A DNA stretch of 64,000 bases, taken from NCBI GenBank assembly GCA_002633005.1, contig NMRA01000397.1, positions 6,138-70,137 on the forward strand, read 5' to 3'. Positions 49,906 to 62,410 of this stretch are shown in pieces; position 1 is the stretch's first letter, and each line of letters begins with the position of its first letter. The notes below the pieces were generated by a model. The model was given only the letters and a program-made list of their open reading frames with translations, ran no database searches and was not told the DNA's origin. The DNA comes from Phoronis australis (lineage: Eukaryota > Phoronida > Phoronidae). Both the position numbers and the translations under genes were made by a program.

Positions 49906-50439
49906 ACCTTCTTGCAACCTTTACTACAAAGTTATCCAAGGGCAAGACCTGCTGCTGAAAGTTAATAAACGACGCATTTATTTGGGTACAGAGCACGGTC
50001 GCTGGGAATCGCTTAGAAGTGAAGTAATGGTCAATAATTCTGAGCTGGCCAAACGATAGCTTGATGCTAGCCTCCCAGCTAGCTATATGAAGACTATAGT
50101 ATACAGCTTTGTACCAAGGCTAGGTTGATGCGTAAGTATTTGTTAGGTCCTGCTTTGTATACTTTGGTAGTTATCGGGACATTGCACGGTCCCAGCACTT
50201 TAAAATCACCTCGATCCAATAAAGTAGTACTTGGTCCGAGAATTCACTGAGAAAGTGAAGAGTGTGAAACTTAAATGCAGACATAAATTCACCGAGTTGC
50301 CTTGTCTGTTGACATTAGGTAAGCCTATATTAAGATTACACCTACTAATTGCCATATATTGACGACTCGCGTAGTTGTTTTCAATTGATAATTCATAAAA
50401 CACTAAGAGAAATTACAAAGCAGTATCACTTTGAGATAG

Positions 50440-51000
50440 TACCACTGTCTCAACTGACCGCAGTAGAGACGGCAGTAGTCCAATAGGCCCTCCATATGCT
50501 GGAAGCTTTTTGGCGAATTGTGCCACATTGATTAAACCATCAAAGTCATATTGCTGCAACTAACATTTGCAGATAGGGGGAACCTTAGGAGAACGTTAAT
50601 GTCTTAAACTCTTCCCAGCTGTAGCGTTTTGAAATCACATCGAGGTCGACCTCCATGACAGCAAACCAATCACTAAAGCACTACACAGGTGATCACCAGA
50701 GTTTCCTAGTGCTCGAAACCAGGGTTGTACCCCTCATACCTGCGCAAAATGATATTGTAGATGAACAAAGAAACATATCGGAAAGAAATCTTGATTACCA
50801 AGAAAGTACTTGTTCAAGTTGGAAGGAATTAAAGACATCGACAGCCTCCTACTTAAGGCAGCATGCCTTTGATGGTTTAGTGTGTGCGAGGTATGAGTTG
50901 CCGAAAGGCTTCTTGCTGCCCCTAGAAGACCATCTGTGCCACCAGTTATGGCCCAGTTCAGACAACAATTCTGCTTTAGTGGCAAGTCGTGCATTTTGCT
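50440..51000. repeat. Foldback element
   Basis: The left arm (about 50445-50640) and the reverse complement of the right arm (about 50790-50998) align: ggaagctttttggcgaattgtgcc with agaagcctttcggcaactca, ttaaaccatcaaagtcat with ctaaaccatcaaaggcat. One arm recurs at 30640-30850. The ORFs of 115 (plus) and 86 (minus) codons within are by-products of the inversion. Confidence 0.65.
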
Positions 51001-51104
51001 AGATTTAGCACTTACAACTTAGTTACAAACTCATGTCTCATGGGTTTGTAGCCTTGTTTACCTTCTTGTACCTTATTTGCAAACCTATATTTATTGACAT
51101 AAAG

Positions 51105-51197
51105 TGGTATTATAATCTGAGAGATCAAGAGGCCTACCTTCTTGAGAGATATTATGCAACATCTGGAAGAAAATCCACTGCCAAAACCCCATTACCA
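51105..51197 (+). CDS. Candidate exon, unidentified gene
   Basis: The open stretch WYYNLRDQEAYLLERYYATS and on is bounded by an AG (weak pyrimidine tract) and a GTAATC donor, 31 codons in phase 0. It does not join in frame directly to the next candidate exon at 51478, so an exon is missing or the call is wrong. No family is recognised. Confidence 0.3.
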
Positions 51198-51477
51198 GTA
51201 ATCAAAATTTTGCTGCCCTACACAGGTTTACGAAGTAAAAGCACAAATGTTTTGTTGATCGATTTTCAAAATTTAAAACTACATCAATTGAGGATAATTT
51301 TTGGTTACAAATTCCAATTTGCAACAACAAATTAAGTAATGAATTGCACGCGCAATCTTTGTGAAGGTGATTCATGTAGTTTGGTTATTATCGTGGCGAA
51401 TTGTACCACCTGTATGCTTTGACATCTGTACCTGTAGTTAATAACTCCGTTATTGTAATTTCATTTTTGCACTGTAG

Positions 51478-54400
51478 GTATGAAGTGGCACAAAGTGAAA
51501 GACTGGCAACAATGTCTAGAGAAGTGTCCACAGAGTCTGAACCTGAAGCTGTATCTGCAACACCTGCAACGCCCCAGTTTGTTCAATGGTATTCTAGAAA
51601 TTATTTTTTCATTGAATTGTGTTATTTACTTATATCTTCATCTACTATACTTGTGGCTATGACAATACATGACAAGGAATGGAAATTTTGCGTTAGTTGA
51701 AAACTTCAAGTCAATTTTTATGAGGGTTACTAATTTAAATCAAATCATTCCAGTTTGCCATTGTTTGAAATATTAATGAACTTGCACTGATTAAGTCTTA
51801 ACTGGCTTGGACTATGGACTGAATGATTGTATTTTCATCAAGATTTTGCTTCCCTAACTTTGCTCTTCATTGATTTTGAATTTATTCTACCTTATTAACA
51901 CTTGAATTATTGTGCAAATATTGTAACTTGTTTTACTGAACTGACTCTGAACTTACTCACTAAGTATTGTCCTTAAAACACTTCAAACGTAACCAAATTT
52001 TGTTTGATGTTATCTTTACAGATATGACTGTGCTACTGCTGTTGAGAAGCCTGGTACCTCAAAACTGGTCTCATCAACACCAACTGGTTTACATCCATTG
52101 ACATTACTTAGGTGTGAAACTGTTATTCAAAATGAATACTTGTACTCTACGTTACTGAATTATTTACTGACAGTGCTTTAGGAGCATGAGATGTCAAGAC
52201 ATAAAATTTAAAAGCCATCGGCTCATTTGACCATGTCTCTGACAATTATGAGCTTCTAAACTGCACCGATTGAAATATACCTGTTAAACGGGAACAAGGC
52301 AATCAAACATGCAAACTTTGATTCATATGTGCTGACCATTGTAACATTCGTAATAACAGTTTAATCGTAAATACAAACCACATAAAATGTATGAAATCCA
52401 TGCATGTAAACCAAAGAAACAGATAAAACAAAAACCAGGGGTATGAACTAATATGACTTAATTAATATGTAAACTTTTTTAGTGATAGTGGTCATCACTC
52501 GTTTTCCCAAGGAGCCCAGCACTAAGCTAAATGGCAACATAAAATGTATCTTTACAAGAACTATGTTCTTACATGTTATTTGTATGTCTGATTTTTGTTC
52601 GTACCCTTGATTTGTTAGTTCGTGTGCATGACTTTTTGTTTGTACACGTCATGTTGTGGTTTGTTTGTAGGAATAAAGTGTTCTTCCTAATGATGCAGCG
52701 TTTTGTGCGTATGACTTGTATGTATGACTGCCTGGTACCCTTCTGTAATTGCTGACAAATGTTGAACTCGAGGTAAGTCTCTTTATCTTACCTTACTTGT
52801 AAACATGGTGGTATCTGCTACCCAGCGTCGTCGTCAGCTAGGAGTCCATCTTCGTCGTGGGTTTCGACCTTGACCTAGAACCTTCTCCGATGGTATGTCT
52901 CTGAAGGCTGATCAGGCCTCCAGCCGATGCTGGGTTTGCCATTTGTTTTCTCGTTGTAACCACAGCCACACGGTTGCTTCCTCTGCTGCTCTTACAGTAG
53001 ACTTGAACATATTAGCTCGCCCTCTTGATGAAATACCCAGTAGCTTCATGTTGCCTGTAATAAACCCTCGACATCCAACTTCTATGGGAAGACAGAAGCA
53101 TTTCCAACCATTGGATGCACATTCCTGTGATAGCTCTACATACTTGAGTAGTTTCCTCTCGTGAGCCTCCTGCACCCTAGTCTCCCACGGCACAGTTAAC
53201 TCGATCAAGATCACTATCTTCTTGCTGTCTGGCCTTAACTGGGTTACTGCAATATGGCTCGGGAATGAACCCCTAGTAACCACATCCGTCACTATCTTCC
53301 AGTCAGCAGCCATGCCTAGAATGCCCCGAAACCATTCCCAATCCCTGTCTTCCATGGCAGGCAGTTCCCACAATGTCTTTATGTCATAACGTGTTCTCTG
53401 CCTCCTCCACTGCTACAGCAGCCTTCCACTTTCTGCCGATAATTCACTCTCTCTGATCATCTCATCTCTCGAGTTCCTCAGAGTCAGTAATGTTCAACTT
53501 AAATGTGATTATGGCAATGGTGTATTTTTAGTGGGCTTGAGCTTTCTGGAATCTATGCAAGTGATTCTGCCTGTGACGACGAAGCTTTGAGGTATGTATC
53601 CAGGCCATTCGTTACAAGGTGATTTGAAAGTACTGGGGCCTGTTCCAAGAAGCTGACAAGTTCATTGTTTGACTTAAGTTTAAGACTTGTCTTAACTTGC
53701 AAACTTTGGAACTTCCAATTTTGGTAAGTTAAGACAAAACTTATGTCAAACTTAAAATCGCTTTCTTGAATTGGTTTTGAGACAAATTTAACTTTATTTT
53801 AAAATTTTCTTAAATTTGAAATTTGTCTTAGCTAACTCAGTTCTGTATGAACGGGCCCTTGATCTTTTAAAAATTGAGAGAATTAGTCAGTGCTTATGCA
53901 TTATCTTGACAACAAATTCTTTAGTATTGTAACTGATAATTGAATTGTGAAATATTTTGTGCATGTAATATACATGGTATATTCCCATAAAAATGAATTT
54001 TTCTACATGTCTGTTATGGTCAGGAATGGTGTGCATACGTTTCTCTTCTAAGCATGACTGAATTTTGCATACTCTGTATACATGCATTGTATATATTTGT
54101 GATTTGCAGAAATGTAACTAAAAGTGAATGCATCAAAAAGCAGATGGGCAGCAGTGTGTTTTCTAAGTTCTAAGTATAAAGGCCATGTCGTACATGGTTC
54201 GGTTTCTATATATTATACCTGAATCGTGGTTAGACGATATGTGCTGAAATCCAATAAATACAGACTGACTAATGCTAAACAATTTAAGCAAGCGAAGCAC
54301 TTGAACATTTGAATTTCTATATTACAGGCTAACGATTGATGTTTCTGAGGACATAGCATGCAATGACATGGACAATGACTGTAAGTGCAACATAACCATT

Positions 54401-54995
54401 GGGTACACATATAAATTATGAGTTATGCAATTTTTTATAAAAATACATCATTATTGTTCAATGCTGACAATGTTGATGTTTTTTGTGGAAATATATCTTC
54501 TACTGACTATTGGTCTAGTTCGGTGCGTGGACAGCTATGGATCTCGGGTTTGAGGCCCTGACAGGGCAGAAATCCTTTCACAGTAGTAACCATTAGGTTC
54601 CGCAAACTGACTAAAGAAGGCGTCATCAAGCGTTATATGCATAAAACATTTGAATTCTGAAAGAACTGTATTTAACTGTTCTCCAGTGCACATGTTGCAA
54701 GCCATGTTACTTAGTAGTTCAACTGCATTACAGGGGCCAGGTGTTGTTTCCTTTTTTAAATTTTACTGGGCAAGATCATCACGCTTTCTCTTGTTGCAGT
54801 CCAGAAAGTATCCTTGATGATGTGGATATTAGCGATGTCAGATTTGGAGATGAAGAATTTGGTGGAGAAGAAGTTGCAGGAGATAGCATCAATAGGTACC
54901 GCGATGGAGATTATGATGATGCGTTGTCCACAGGATTCATGATGCAGCTGGTACACACTCAGCTGTGGACAATAGCAAATTCATTGTTCTTATGA
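51478..54995 (+). CDS. Unidentified multi-exon gene, partial model
   Basis: Candidate exons are 51478-51588, 52022-52111, 53532-53591, 54328-54380 and 54800-54995 (or to a donor near 54898). The middle three join in perfect phase (2/1, 2/1) and give an acidic, Ser/Thr-rich chain: YDCATAVEKPGTSKL.., GLELSGIYASDSACDDEAL, LTIDVSEDIACNDMDND. The last candidate, open as PESILDDVDISDVRFGDEEF, is again acidic but does not join directly in phase, and joining 51588 to 52022 makes a TGA. At least two exons are therefore missing or mis-set. No family is recognised. Confidence 0.4.
52760..53480 (-). pseudogene. Non-LTR retroelement C-terminal fragment, second copy
   Basis: The main minus ORF (53373-52912, 153 codons) reads LRPDSKKIVILIELTVPWE, then EAHERKLLKYVEL, PIEVGCRGF and WLWLQRENKW. 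This is the same C-terminal domain as in the fragment at 11742-12551, with the PD..E pattern. The zinc knuckle is not included. The sequence decays on both sides, with GQGRNPRRRWTP visible near 52830. It lies in an intron of the plus-strand candidate gene. Confidence 0.7.
53635..53860. mobile_element. MITE with ggggcctgttcc ends
   Basis: The left end ggggcctgttccaagaag and the right end, read inverted, aagggcccgttcatacagaa are diverged inverted repeats. The interior is built of ttaag/cttaa steps (gacttaagtttaagacttg). It is related to 19540-19705. Confidence 0.65.
54500..54600 (+). mobile_element. tRNA-derived SINE remnant
   Basis: It contains gatctcgggtttgaggccc and gggcagaaatcctttcac, matching the right arm of 15848-16073 (gatcccgggttcgagtcccg, gggcagaaatcttttgtgac). 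The B box is degraded (GGTTTGAGGCC). Confidence 0.55.
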
Positions 54996-55484
54996 CACCC
55001 TCCCTTCCATTTCAAATTTTATCAACGTGTCTTGCAAAGAATGTCAGCGATGTTCGGATTTCCTCTTCTGTTAAAGGCTCAACACAGTCTTTCTACCACC
55101 TTCTCCGAAAGGTGTCGCACTTGCTCATTTGGTCATTGCATTTATTCTTCTCTGAAAATAATGAGATTTTTCACCAATTACAGAAAGGAGATATTTATCC
55201 CATCTTGTATTCTTATAATTCACTTAGATACAAGCTCATCTCACTATTAGAACAAACTGGAATTGAATTCAATAGTTGATGTCACATCTTATTGTGCATC
55301 ATTAGAGAAATGATAACCACATGAAAATCTGCGTAAAATGTAGTGGCTCCTAATTTCTTCAAGATGTAACATGACTTAGATTGTAAAGTGTAGGATGTCA
55401 TATATGTTTACAAATCATAAATGCTTCTTTGAACTAGAGTTTTTGAGTTGCTTTTTCACATGTTTAGTGTTCATGATGAAGTAC

Positions 55485-57552
55485 CTGTACGTTAGTTTGA
55501 CGATATGCATAAGCTTGCAGACCACGTTGAGCTGGGGTCACTGAGGCTGGACCTGTAGTAGCTGTAGCGACTGACCTCTCTTTACTTCCTCTACCTTGTC
55601 TTATACTTACACCTCTCTTTGTTCTCCTGGCTCTCCCATATACCCTATTGAAATAAACAGGCCTTTCAAATTTCACATAAAGTCTCGAAGGTCATGAAAA
55701 GCCATGCCTAACATTGGATGTAATTTCCAAACCAAAATAAATGCTTCAAACAGGATTGGTAATGTGTGAAAATATTCTGTTTGTGACAGCATTCTATTAG
55801 CGAGGTCTCGGCCTCAGTATGTCTAAACTCTTGTCAGGTTCTATCCCATGGATAGGTGGGCGCAGGTTGTCACTGATCTATTTTAGTAGGTTTTTGGTGC
55901 AATGGTAGACTGAACACTGGTTCGAGTTACGTCTGTTTTATGCTCTGCCAGTACAAAGCCTGGACTTGTGAATCACTTTCAGCACCTGCTACAATTGTTG
56001 GTTCAACACAGTCAAGTTGCTCAAATGGCATAACCTCATATTTCATGCATTATGTAACTTTGTATCCTTCCATGAGTCCATACATCATTGATTTTTTCAT
56101 TGTAGTGAGAAGTAAGTGAAGGTCAGCTCAATAAAACAAAAGTTGATTGCAAACCACAGATTTGTGCAAATCCCTAAATTGCTAAGTGCTTGTAGTTATA
56201 GTCATTGAAAATGTGTAACATACTTTGAAGAAAAACATGATTATTTAGATCATGATGATGCTCAATAAAATAAAAGGTTTTGAATGCTGTTGGGACTGAA
56301 TGTTCATGTTGATGCCGTGCATTAGCAGTACATCTTTCGCCACTGTGATTGGGTTTCTTTTAGTAAGCCAGTCCTTTCTAGTGGTTGCAATAGNTATGGC
56401 AAATATAAGAGAAGGTAACTTACCTCTAGGTAAACCCTGACTAGGTCTTGCGTATGGCTGAAACCTCGGAAACTGGCGGTCAACAGCTGTGCTGGATGAC
56501 TACACATAATAAATTTATTGAGGACAATATTAGTCAGTATATCTTGATAAAATTTGAAGATTGATGTGATGAGGTAAAACTTTACCCATTAAAAAATTGC
56601 ATAAACACCTCAGAAATTTTGTTGGCAAACGTAACAGCTTATAACTTCTTCAGAAATACAACAGCTGTCAAGTACGCCTGAGGTACTTGTGCAATTTTTG
56701 GATAGACAAAATGTATTTCAACACTCAAAGTTTAGTTCACCATTCACGTTTAGAAACGTTTGAAGATGCAATTTTGTTTCTCTACACTGCTTTTAAATCA
56801 TTAACACATTAATTTAGCTTAACTCGTTAAAAACTAACATCTTAAAAACTGCAAAACGACATTTAGAAGAAATGGAAAAGAAAGATGATATTACACGTGT
56901 TTTCCCTTGGTTCTGAAGATATTTGTTTTGGACCTATTTTATTAAACGGGTACAATAGCCTTCACGTGTTCTTTTTTGAAAAGTACTCAATTTCAGTTTC
57001 CATGCAGTGAAATTGGGACACAGTCCCACGAAGAGTCTGGAATATATTGCTTTGCTGCTTTCTTAAAAGTTGAAATAGGAAAAAATGACTTGTTTAGACC
57101 AGTTGGTTTACTATGATCGTGGAACTTCTCATGTGCACACCCATGAAGTAATCTTCTAATCTGTACTTTATTGCATGTACCATAATTCATTGTGGCAAAT
57201 TCCTCTATTGTGTAATGCAAGCTTTTCAACAACTATGTTGCATGTTGCACTGTCATTGGTTGTGTTATTTGTTTACAGTCTTGATACATGTACCTGTAAG
57301 TGTAATAAAGTTTGTAACGGAGGGGGAGGTTAAAATTAAAGATCAGTGTTCTAATGCTCTAATCCCCACATTATTTCTGTCCCACGCAAAAACTGATAAC
57401 ACGTGAATAAAATCAAAATTTCGTGTCGAATGTTTTTAAGCTTTTTCGTTTGTTATGGCACTAGTAAATTCATATACCTGTTGTACTCTGGGTGTTGGTC
57501 TAAACAAACGCCGGTGCTCATCCAATACTTGTTGCTGTTGATTTCCATTACC
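55485..57552 (-). CDS. Unidentified minus-strand gene, partial model
   Basis: Three splice-bounded candidate exons in coding order: 57552-57478, 56499-56424 and 55644-55485. The first two join in phase 0 to give a Gln/Pro/Arg-rich chain (GNGNQQQQVLDEHRRLFRPT.., SSSTAVDRQFPRFQPYARPS..). The third is open over 53 codons as VYGRARRTKRGVSI.., Arg/Gly-rich, with a strong acceptor (tttatttcaatag) and a GTACTT donor. Joining it directly to the second forces another frame that stops after about 12 codons (YMGEPGEQREV). Either that is the true C terminus or an exon is missing. No family is recognised. Confidence 0.4.
55681..56423. other. Gap inside the minus-strand candidate gene
   Basis: No exon can be supported. 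A weak candidate reads VMPFEQLDCVEPTIVA on the minus strand near 55985-56035 but does not fix the phase problem. One undetermined base lies nearby at 56394. Confidence 0.3.
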
Positions 57553-57599
57553 CTGTACCGGAAATTCAAAAGTTTAATCAACTGACAATATTACAATCT

Positions 57600-57945
57600 C
57601 GCTAGATTAGTAGTAATGATGCTTATTTCAGAGTCGGTGAGGTTTAACAATGAAACATTACGACGAGTACTATAATCCCACAAATTAAAAACCTACGAAC
57701 TTAAACTACAAAAACTTAACCACAAGCTAATTATACAGTACAGATAAAATACAGAACATAAACATAAATATAAAAGTAAGTGTATCTGAGTATGTGTTAC
57801 GGGGTGTGTAGACATCTGTAGCAGTTCTCACAACAGCAGTTCACAGAGAAAAAATAATCAATTAAAGCAATATATTTTCTCATTGCCGGTTACAATCACG
57901 AAAAATTATTCACCATTTTCTATTATTTTTGTACAACTGGAGAGT
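57600..57945 (-). mobile_element. LINE 3' tail, strongly 5'-truncated copy
   Basis: It aligns with 38465-38780, the tail of the LINE: gtcggtgaggtttaacaatg, acaagctaatt, gtagacatctgtagcagttc and cagagaaaaa. No coding part is present. It supplies the uninterrupted version of the site where the 24-bp palindrome sits at 38486-38509. Confidence 0.8.
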
Positions 57946-58046
57946 GGCACTCCGAGCCCGCAACGTATTTTGTCCCTAGTTGAAGTGCCTTTGTAGGCGG
58001 TCTCAACGGCGTGTAAAATTTCTCTCTCCGGCTGAGTGTGAAAATC

Positions 58047-58160
58047 TTTACTTGGTGAGATGCCAGTCTTGTGTCATAAAAATGTTTACTTGGTGAGATG
58101 TCAGTCTTGTGTCATAAAAATGTTTACTTGGTGAGATGCAAGTCCTGTGTCATAAGAATG
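58047..58160. repeat. Tandem repeat, three 38-bp units
   Basis: Three consecutive copies of a unit beginning tttacttggtgagatg and ending tgtcataaaaatg, with two or three substitutions between copies. Confidence 0.9.
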
Positions 58161-61100
58161 TTACGTAAGCTAATGTCTTGCCGACTCAATACGGGTGTCA
58201 TTCAATAAAAGCAAAAATATTGTTAAAAGCGAGACAAAAGTTTACTTCATTGGCAATGACATATGACATGACATAAAACAAAAATTTTCTTTATGTACGG
58301 AACGCGTCCGCGTGAGCAGTAATTTGTTTGCTACTGGAAAAGACTCGCCGGAGTTTGTTTTTGCAGTACGTGTTTCAGGGTGCTCCATCGAAACTGGAAC
58401 CCCGGTGAAAACAAATATCTCGGAGTCGAAGGAGGACTCCCGCGCCTTCAAAAAAGCTAACCATACCGGCAAATATGAACCACCTACCTTTATTGTATGA
58501 GAATTTTAGACAAACTTATGATGAGTTGGCTTTCAACATTATTCTACTGCAAAAGTTATGGAGCGATCCCAGGGGCGGATCCAGGATTTTTAAAAAGAAG
58601 ATTTTCGTTGCCCATCTCGTAGTGTAACGCTGCATTTTCCAAACGCAAACCATTCTTAATACTATTACATGGCCTTCATTTTTGAACAATGGATTACGTG
58701 AAACTTTTTGTTGGAATTGTATCACAAACCTAGTGCTTTTCAAGCGTACTTAACCATTTAGCTTTAAGGGTTTTCATTTTCATGACATTTGGTGCTTTAT
58801 GCCGAATCTGTGTCTAAGGGCCACGAACTGCAATGTAATAATATTTCTATATACTTTTAAGACGCATAAGTCTTCGACCGGCACTTGACAAGCAAAATAG
58901 AACTGTTGGTCATTCCCAATGGAGTTCTCATACCTACGAATGATTTCCCTTGAACACTAAGGGACTGTTGAATGTGTGGCGGGCATAATTTCACAAAAGA
59001 CTGCTTCAATCTCTGTTAGATAAATTATTGGTCAGAACTAGGTAGCTTTTTCGTTGGGGCGTATTTTATGTAGGTAAAATGCGTGAGTTTGCATTTTGGC
59101 CTTACAGCTTTAATTCTTCCAGGACATAGTGAGGCAGGAAGGTTGCAATCATATTCTTGAAGGGTGGTTAGGAGCTCATGCGAAGCGGACACGCCGGTTT
59201 AGTGAAATCCGTCATCAAACAAAACGTGGGTGACTGGGTTGCGTCCGCATGGGGTACGGTGTACACTTATTTCGTACAAATATAATACTTATTAAAATTG
59301 CTTTGACTGAAAACCAGACGTTAACATAACTATAGGAAAGACGTGAATGGAGACTTCTGAGTTTAGGTACGTACAGTATACGCTTTTGCGCATGCCGCAA
59401 GTGTGGGTTATATTGTGTAAGGACAAAATCCGAGGTGGTTCGAAGAGAAAAACGTGTGTGTTCAATATGATGTATTAAAGGCTACTGGTCTGATAGTATA
59501 ACGACATAACATATAACATTCAAGTGAACCTATTCGACCAATCAGAATGTGCGCCAAATATAAAACTAACCAATGGGGAAACAGGAAATACCTAAGCTAA
59601 AAAACCATGAAAACCTGTCATAAACACATTCCAATAGCAATTAATTTTAATAAGGTCACCAATCATTACTGCTGGCCAGAGCAGCAGGGAAACTAATAAA
59701 CCATGAAAAACTGTCATAAACGCATTCCAATAGCAAACGTTTTGTTAGAGAGTCACTAAAACATGCAAGAACACATTTCAATACACAGCCATGCCTGCTG
59801 CTTGATCTGTTCGTACAAGATCCAAAGGAGTCCAGCCATGCACAGTGCATTGGTGGACATCGCGCCTCAAACCGATTCTGGTGCACGATTTAATCTCTGT
59901 TTTAACATCATTTACGGCGTAGATTCTTATGCACCGGCAAATGCCTCGATGCGTTCCAAGTGTTGGAAGTAGTGGAGCAATAAAAAGTGTGAATTTCATC
60001 ACCCGCTACGTTTTTAATAAAAGACACTTAGATCGACATCTCAGCCCTCTATTTCCACATCCTGCTCCCATGAAAGTGCTTGCTAATTATTCGAAAACAC
60101 ATTTCTGTAATATAGTGCGTCGCGTAGTTGAAAGTCGAGAAAGGCGTGTCGTTAACCATTCGCGGGTGCACTGCACGGATTCAATGTTCACCTGCCCTCA
60201 GTATTCGAGTCCCCAGACAGTTGTTACTGATCGCTACGTATTCGGCTAAATGCCCATCAATATTTGAGTAAGCACACGTTATCGAGTTTTTAACATTTTA
60301 CAATTAAGCAACATTTTTTGTTGTTTTTTAATTTTGTGGGTCTCTGTAATCATACGTTTTGCACTGTTTCTTTGATCAGCCATGTACATGTAACAGCCGT
60401 TTTGTTGCTGTTTCCGGTATTTTGTTTGCCTTTCTTAAAATATGAGCACAAGCGTGGTGTGACCTGACCATATCCTTTATCCTACGAACACCACAAGATA
60501 GCAAACGGTGGTATTTCTAAGCTAAGGACGGTTTAAAATATAATTATTTTTTCATGGTCTTAATCAGGCGAATACTAGAGAAGTAGACTAAGACGACTGT
60601 GCATCTGATATATACACATGTGCAAGCCATAGTAACAGCAACAATAAACAGTCTATGAGTAACTGCAATCTAACACAGAATGGTATAAACAACATGCGAC
60701 AGGTAATGCATTAACACCCCATTCACAAAGACAAACATGGCAAAAGATAAGTAACCTTGCTGACAAATATTAACCGTCTGGAAACCCCATGTTGCATTAA
60801 CATTGACCAAATATATCTGTAGAATATCGAAATTGACTTGCAACAACTTAGTTAACACATAGTTACATACACATAATAATACACATGGTATTGAGCTATG
60901 GGTCCACCCAGCCATAAACTGGATCNAATAATAGTTTGATTACTATGACATTGATTTCATGTATTTAAAAAATAGGTGAAGTCATTGCGGTTGGTCAATG
61001 TAAACATAGCCATTTGAACCCTAAAATGCATTGACTTCATGTACTTTGGGCCCACTGAGTACACTTGGCCCCAGAATTCAAAAAAAAACTGGGTCAGAAA

Positions 61101-61374
61101 TTATGGGAAATTTGGAATCTGTAAACAGGAAGGTCCAGTGAAGGTTTTCAGAGGAATTCAGCTTTCTTCCCACCACAAACAGCTGAGGATTTAGCTAGTT
61201 GAATTTGCACTACTCTGTTACTTACTAAACGGTGAATACGCAGTCGACATGTAGTAACAATCGCCTCGAGATACAATGTGTAGTTACAAATCATACGTAG
61301 AATAACGATGTATTGAAATGTTTTTAGCAAAATGTTGGTGTTAATGTTGTCCATTGTATAGACAATAAAGTCTT

Positions 61375-61464
61375 TGATGTTGATAGGCAATGACCATCGC
61401 CTCTGTTGGCCCGAACTTCTGGTTTGGGCCAACAGAGGCGATGGTCATTGCCTATGATGTTGAT
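61375..61464. mobile_element. Small hairpin insertion, copy 2, with 10-bp flanking duplication
   Basis: Arms of 32 bp (61385-61416 and 61422-61453; aggcaatgaccatcgcctct.. and its complement) differ at one position and enclose a 5-base loop. tgatgttgat lies on each side (61375-61384 and 61455-61464). No coding capacity. Confidence 0.88.
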
Positions 61465-61984
61465 GACCTTACGCCTATCGGTGAGCCAGACTTTAGACTC
61501 GATCGCTAAACAATTAGAAATGAATCGAACGTTTTCCGTTAGAAATGCACATAAATACATAAATAAAATCCCAGGCAAAAGGTAGATTAGGTCATACTTG
61601 GGAGAGCATAAAAACCAAATAAATCGATAACTCGCTTCAGAAATTGGACTTCTTTGAGCCAATCGAGGCGTCAATGTGCTTTCGAAATAAGCCACCACTG
61701 TTTTGCTTTCGGCGACCTTTCCGACCTCTCTGAGGTCATCAGGCCATTTCGAAATAAGACACCCCGTAATTCATTTTGGGACTGTATTGTCGGACTTGAC
61801 GAGCACGAGGGCGTGTCTTTTTGGTCAACTTTCAAACGTAAAGAAAAATACTCAAACCCATCTAAAACTCACTATATTTACGAAACCTACTAAAAAAGTT
61901 GAACGCCATGACATAATACAGGTTTCATACAAGATAGGTAACGTTTACTTTATTTTATACTATTTTTCACGTTCCAAGCCACTT

Positions 61985-62410
61985 TAAAGAAGCGATGGCA
62001 ATCTTCAAAAACCCTCTGGGGGATCTTTATTAAAGTTGGCTAGTGTATGCGAAATTAACAACAACATTTGGACGGATCCGAAAACACTGTGCCTCCCTAG
62101 TTGTCTTCTGTGTCTTTGAAACTCTTTGACAGATTTTTACGAAATTAAATAGGTTTCTAAAAAAGAATTGACTGGTTCCCGTTTTCGAATAGATTCGACG
62201 TATACCGACGATTTTATTATGAAATTTGCAAATTTTGTTTCTATTAAAGAGACTATGATGCCTTCTTTTTTTCAAACGGATTTGGCGCATTCAAACCGCT
62301 AGAAGGATCATTATTTAAATAAGGAGATGTATTCTTCTTGATGAGGAGACAGAAACTGAAGTTGATTTTCGGATGTGTTCAACTACTCTGGTATCCCCTA
62401 GTGGCATTTT
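61985..62410 (+). repeat. Old fragment of the modular CTAGTGGC repeat
   Basis: Scattered matches to modules are present (gggggatctttattaaagttgg, acggatccgaaaacactgtg, tatcccctagtggcattttt), strongly diverged. Confidence 0.55.

Noticed and set aside
50655-51002. 115-codon plus ORF as a gene
   Set aside because: It lies within the right arm of a foldback repeat that recurs at 30640.
58242-58500. ORFs open on both strands as a first exon
   Set aside because: The region is GC-richer, which lengthens chance ORFs; neither translation is recognised and no donor fits well.
59778-60249. Overlapping ORFs as an ankyrin-type or other gene
   Set aside because: A HGWTPLDLV string recalls ankyrin repeats, but there is only one, with no second repeat and no splice context.
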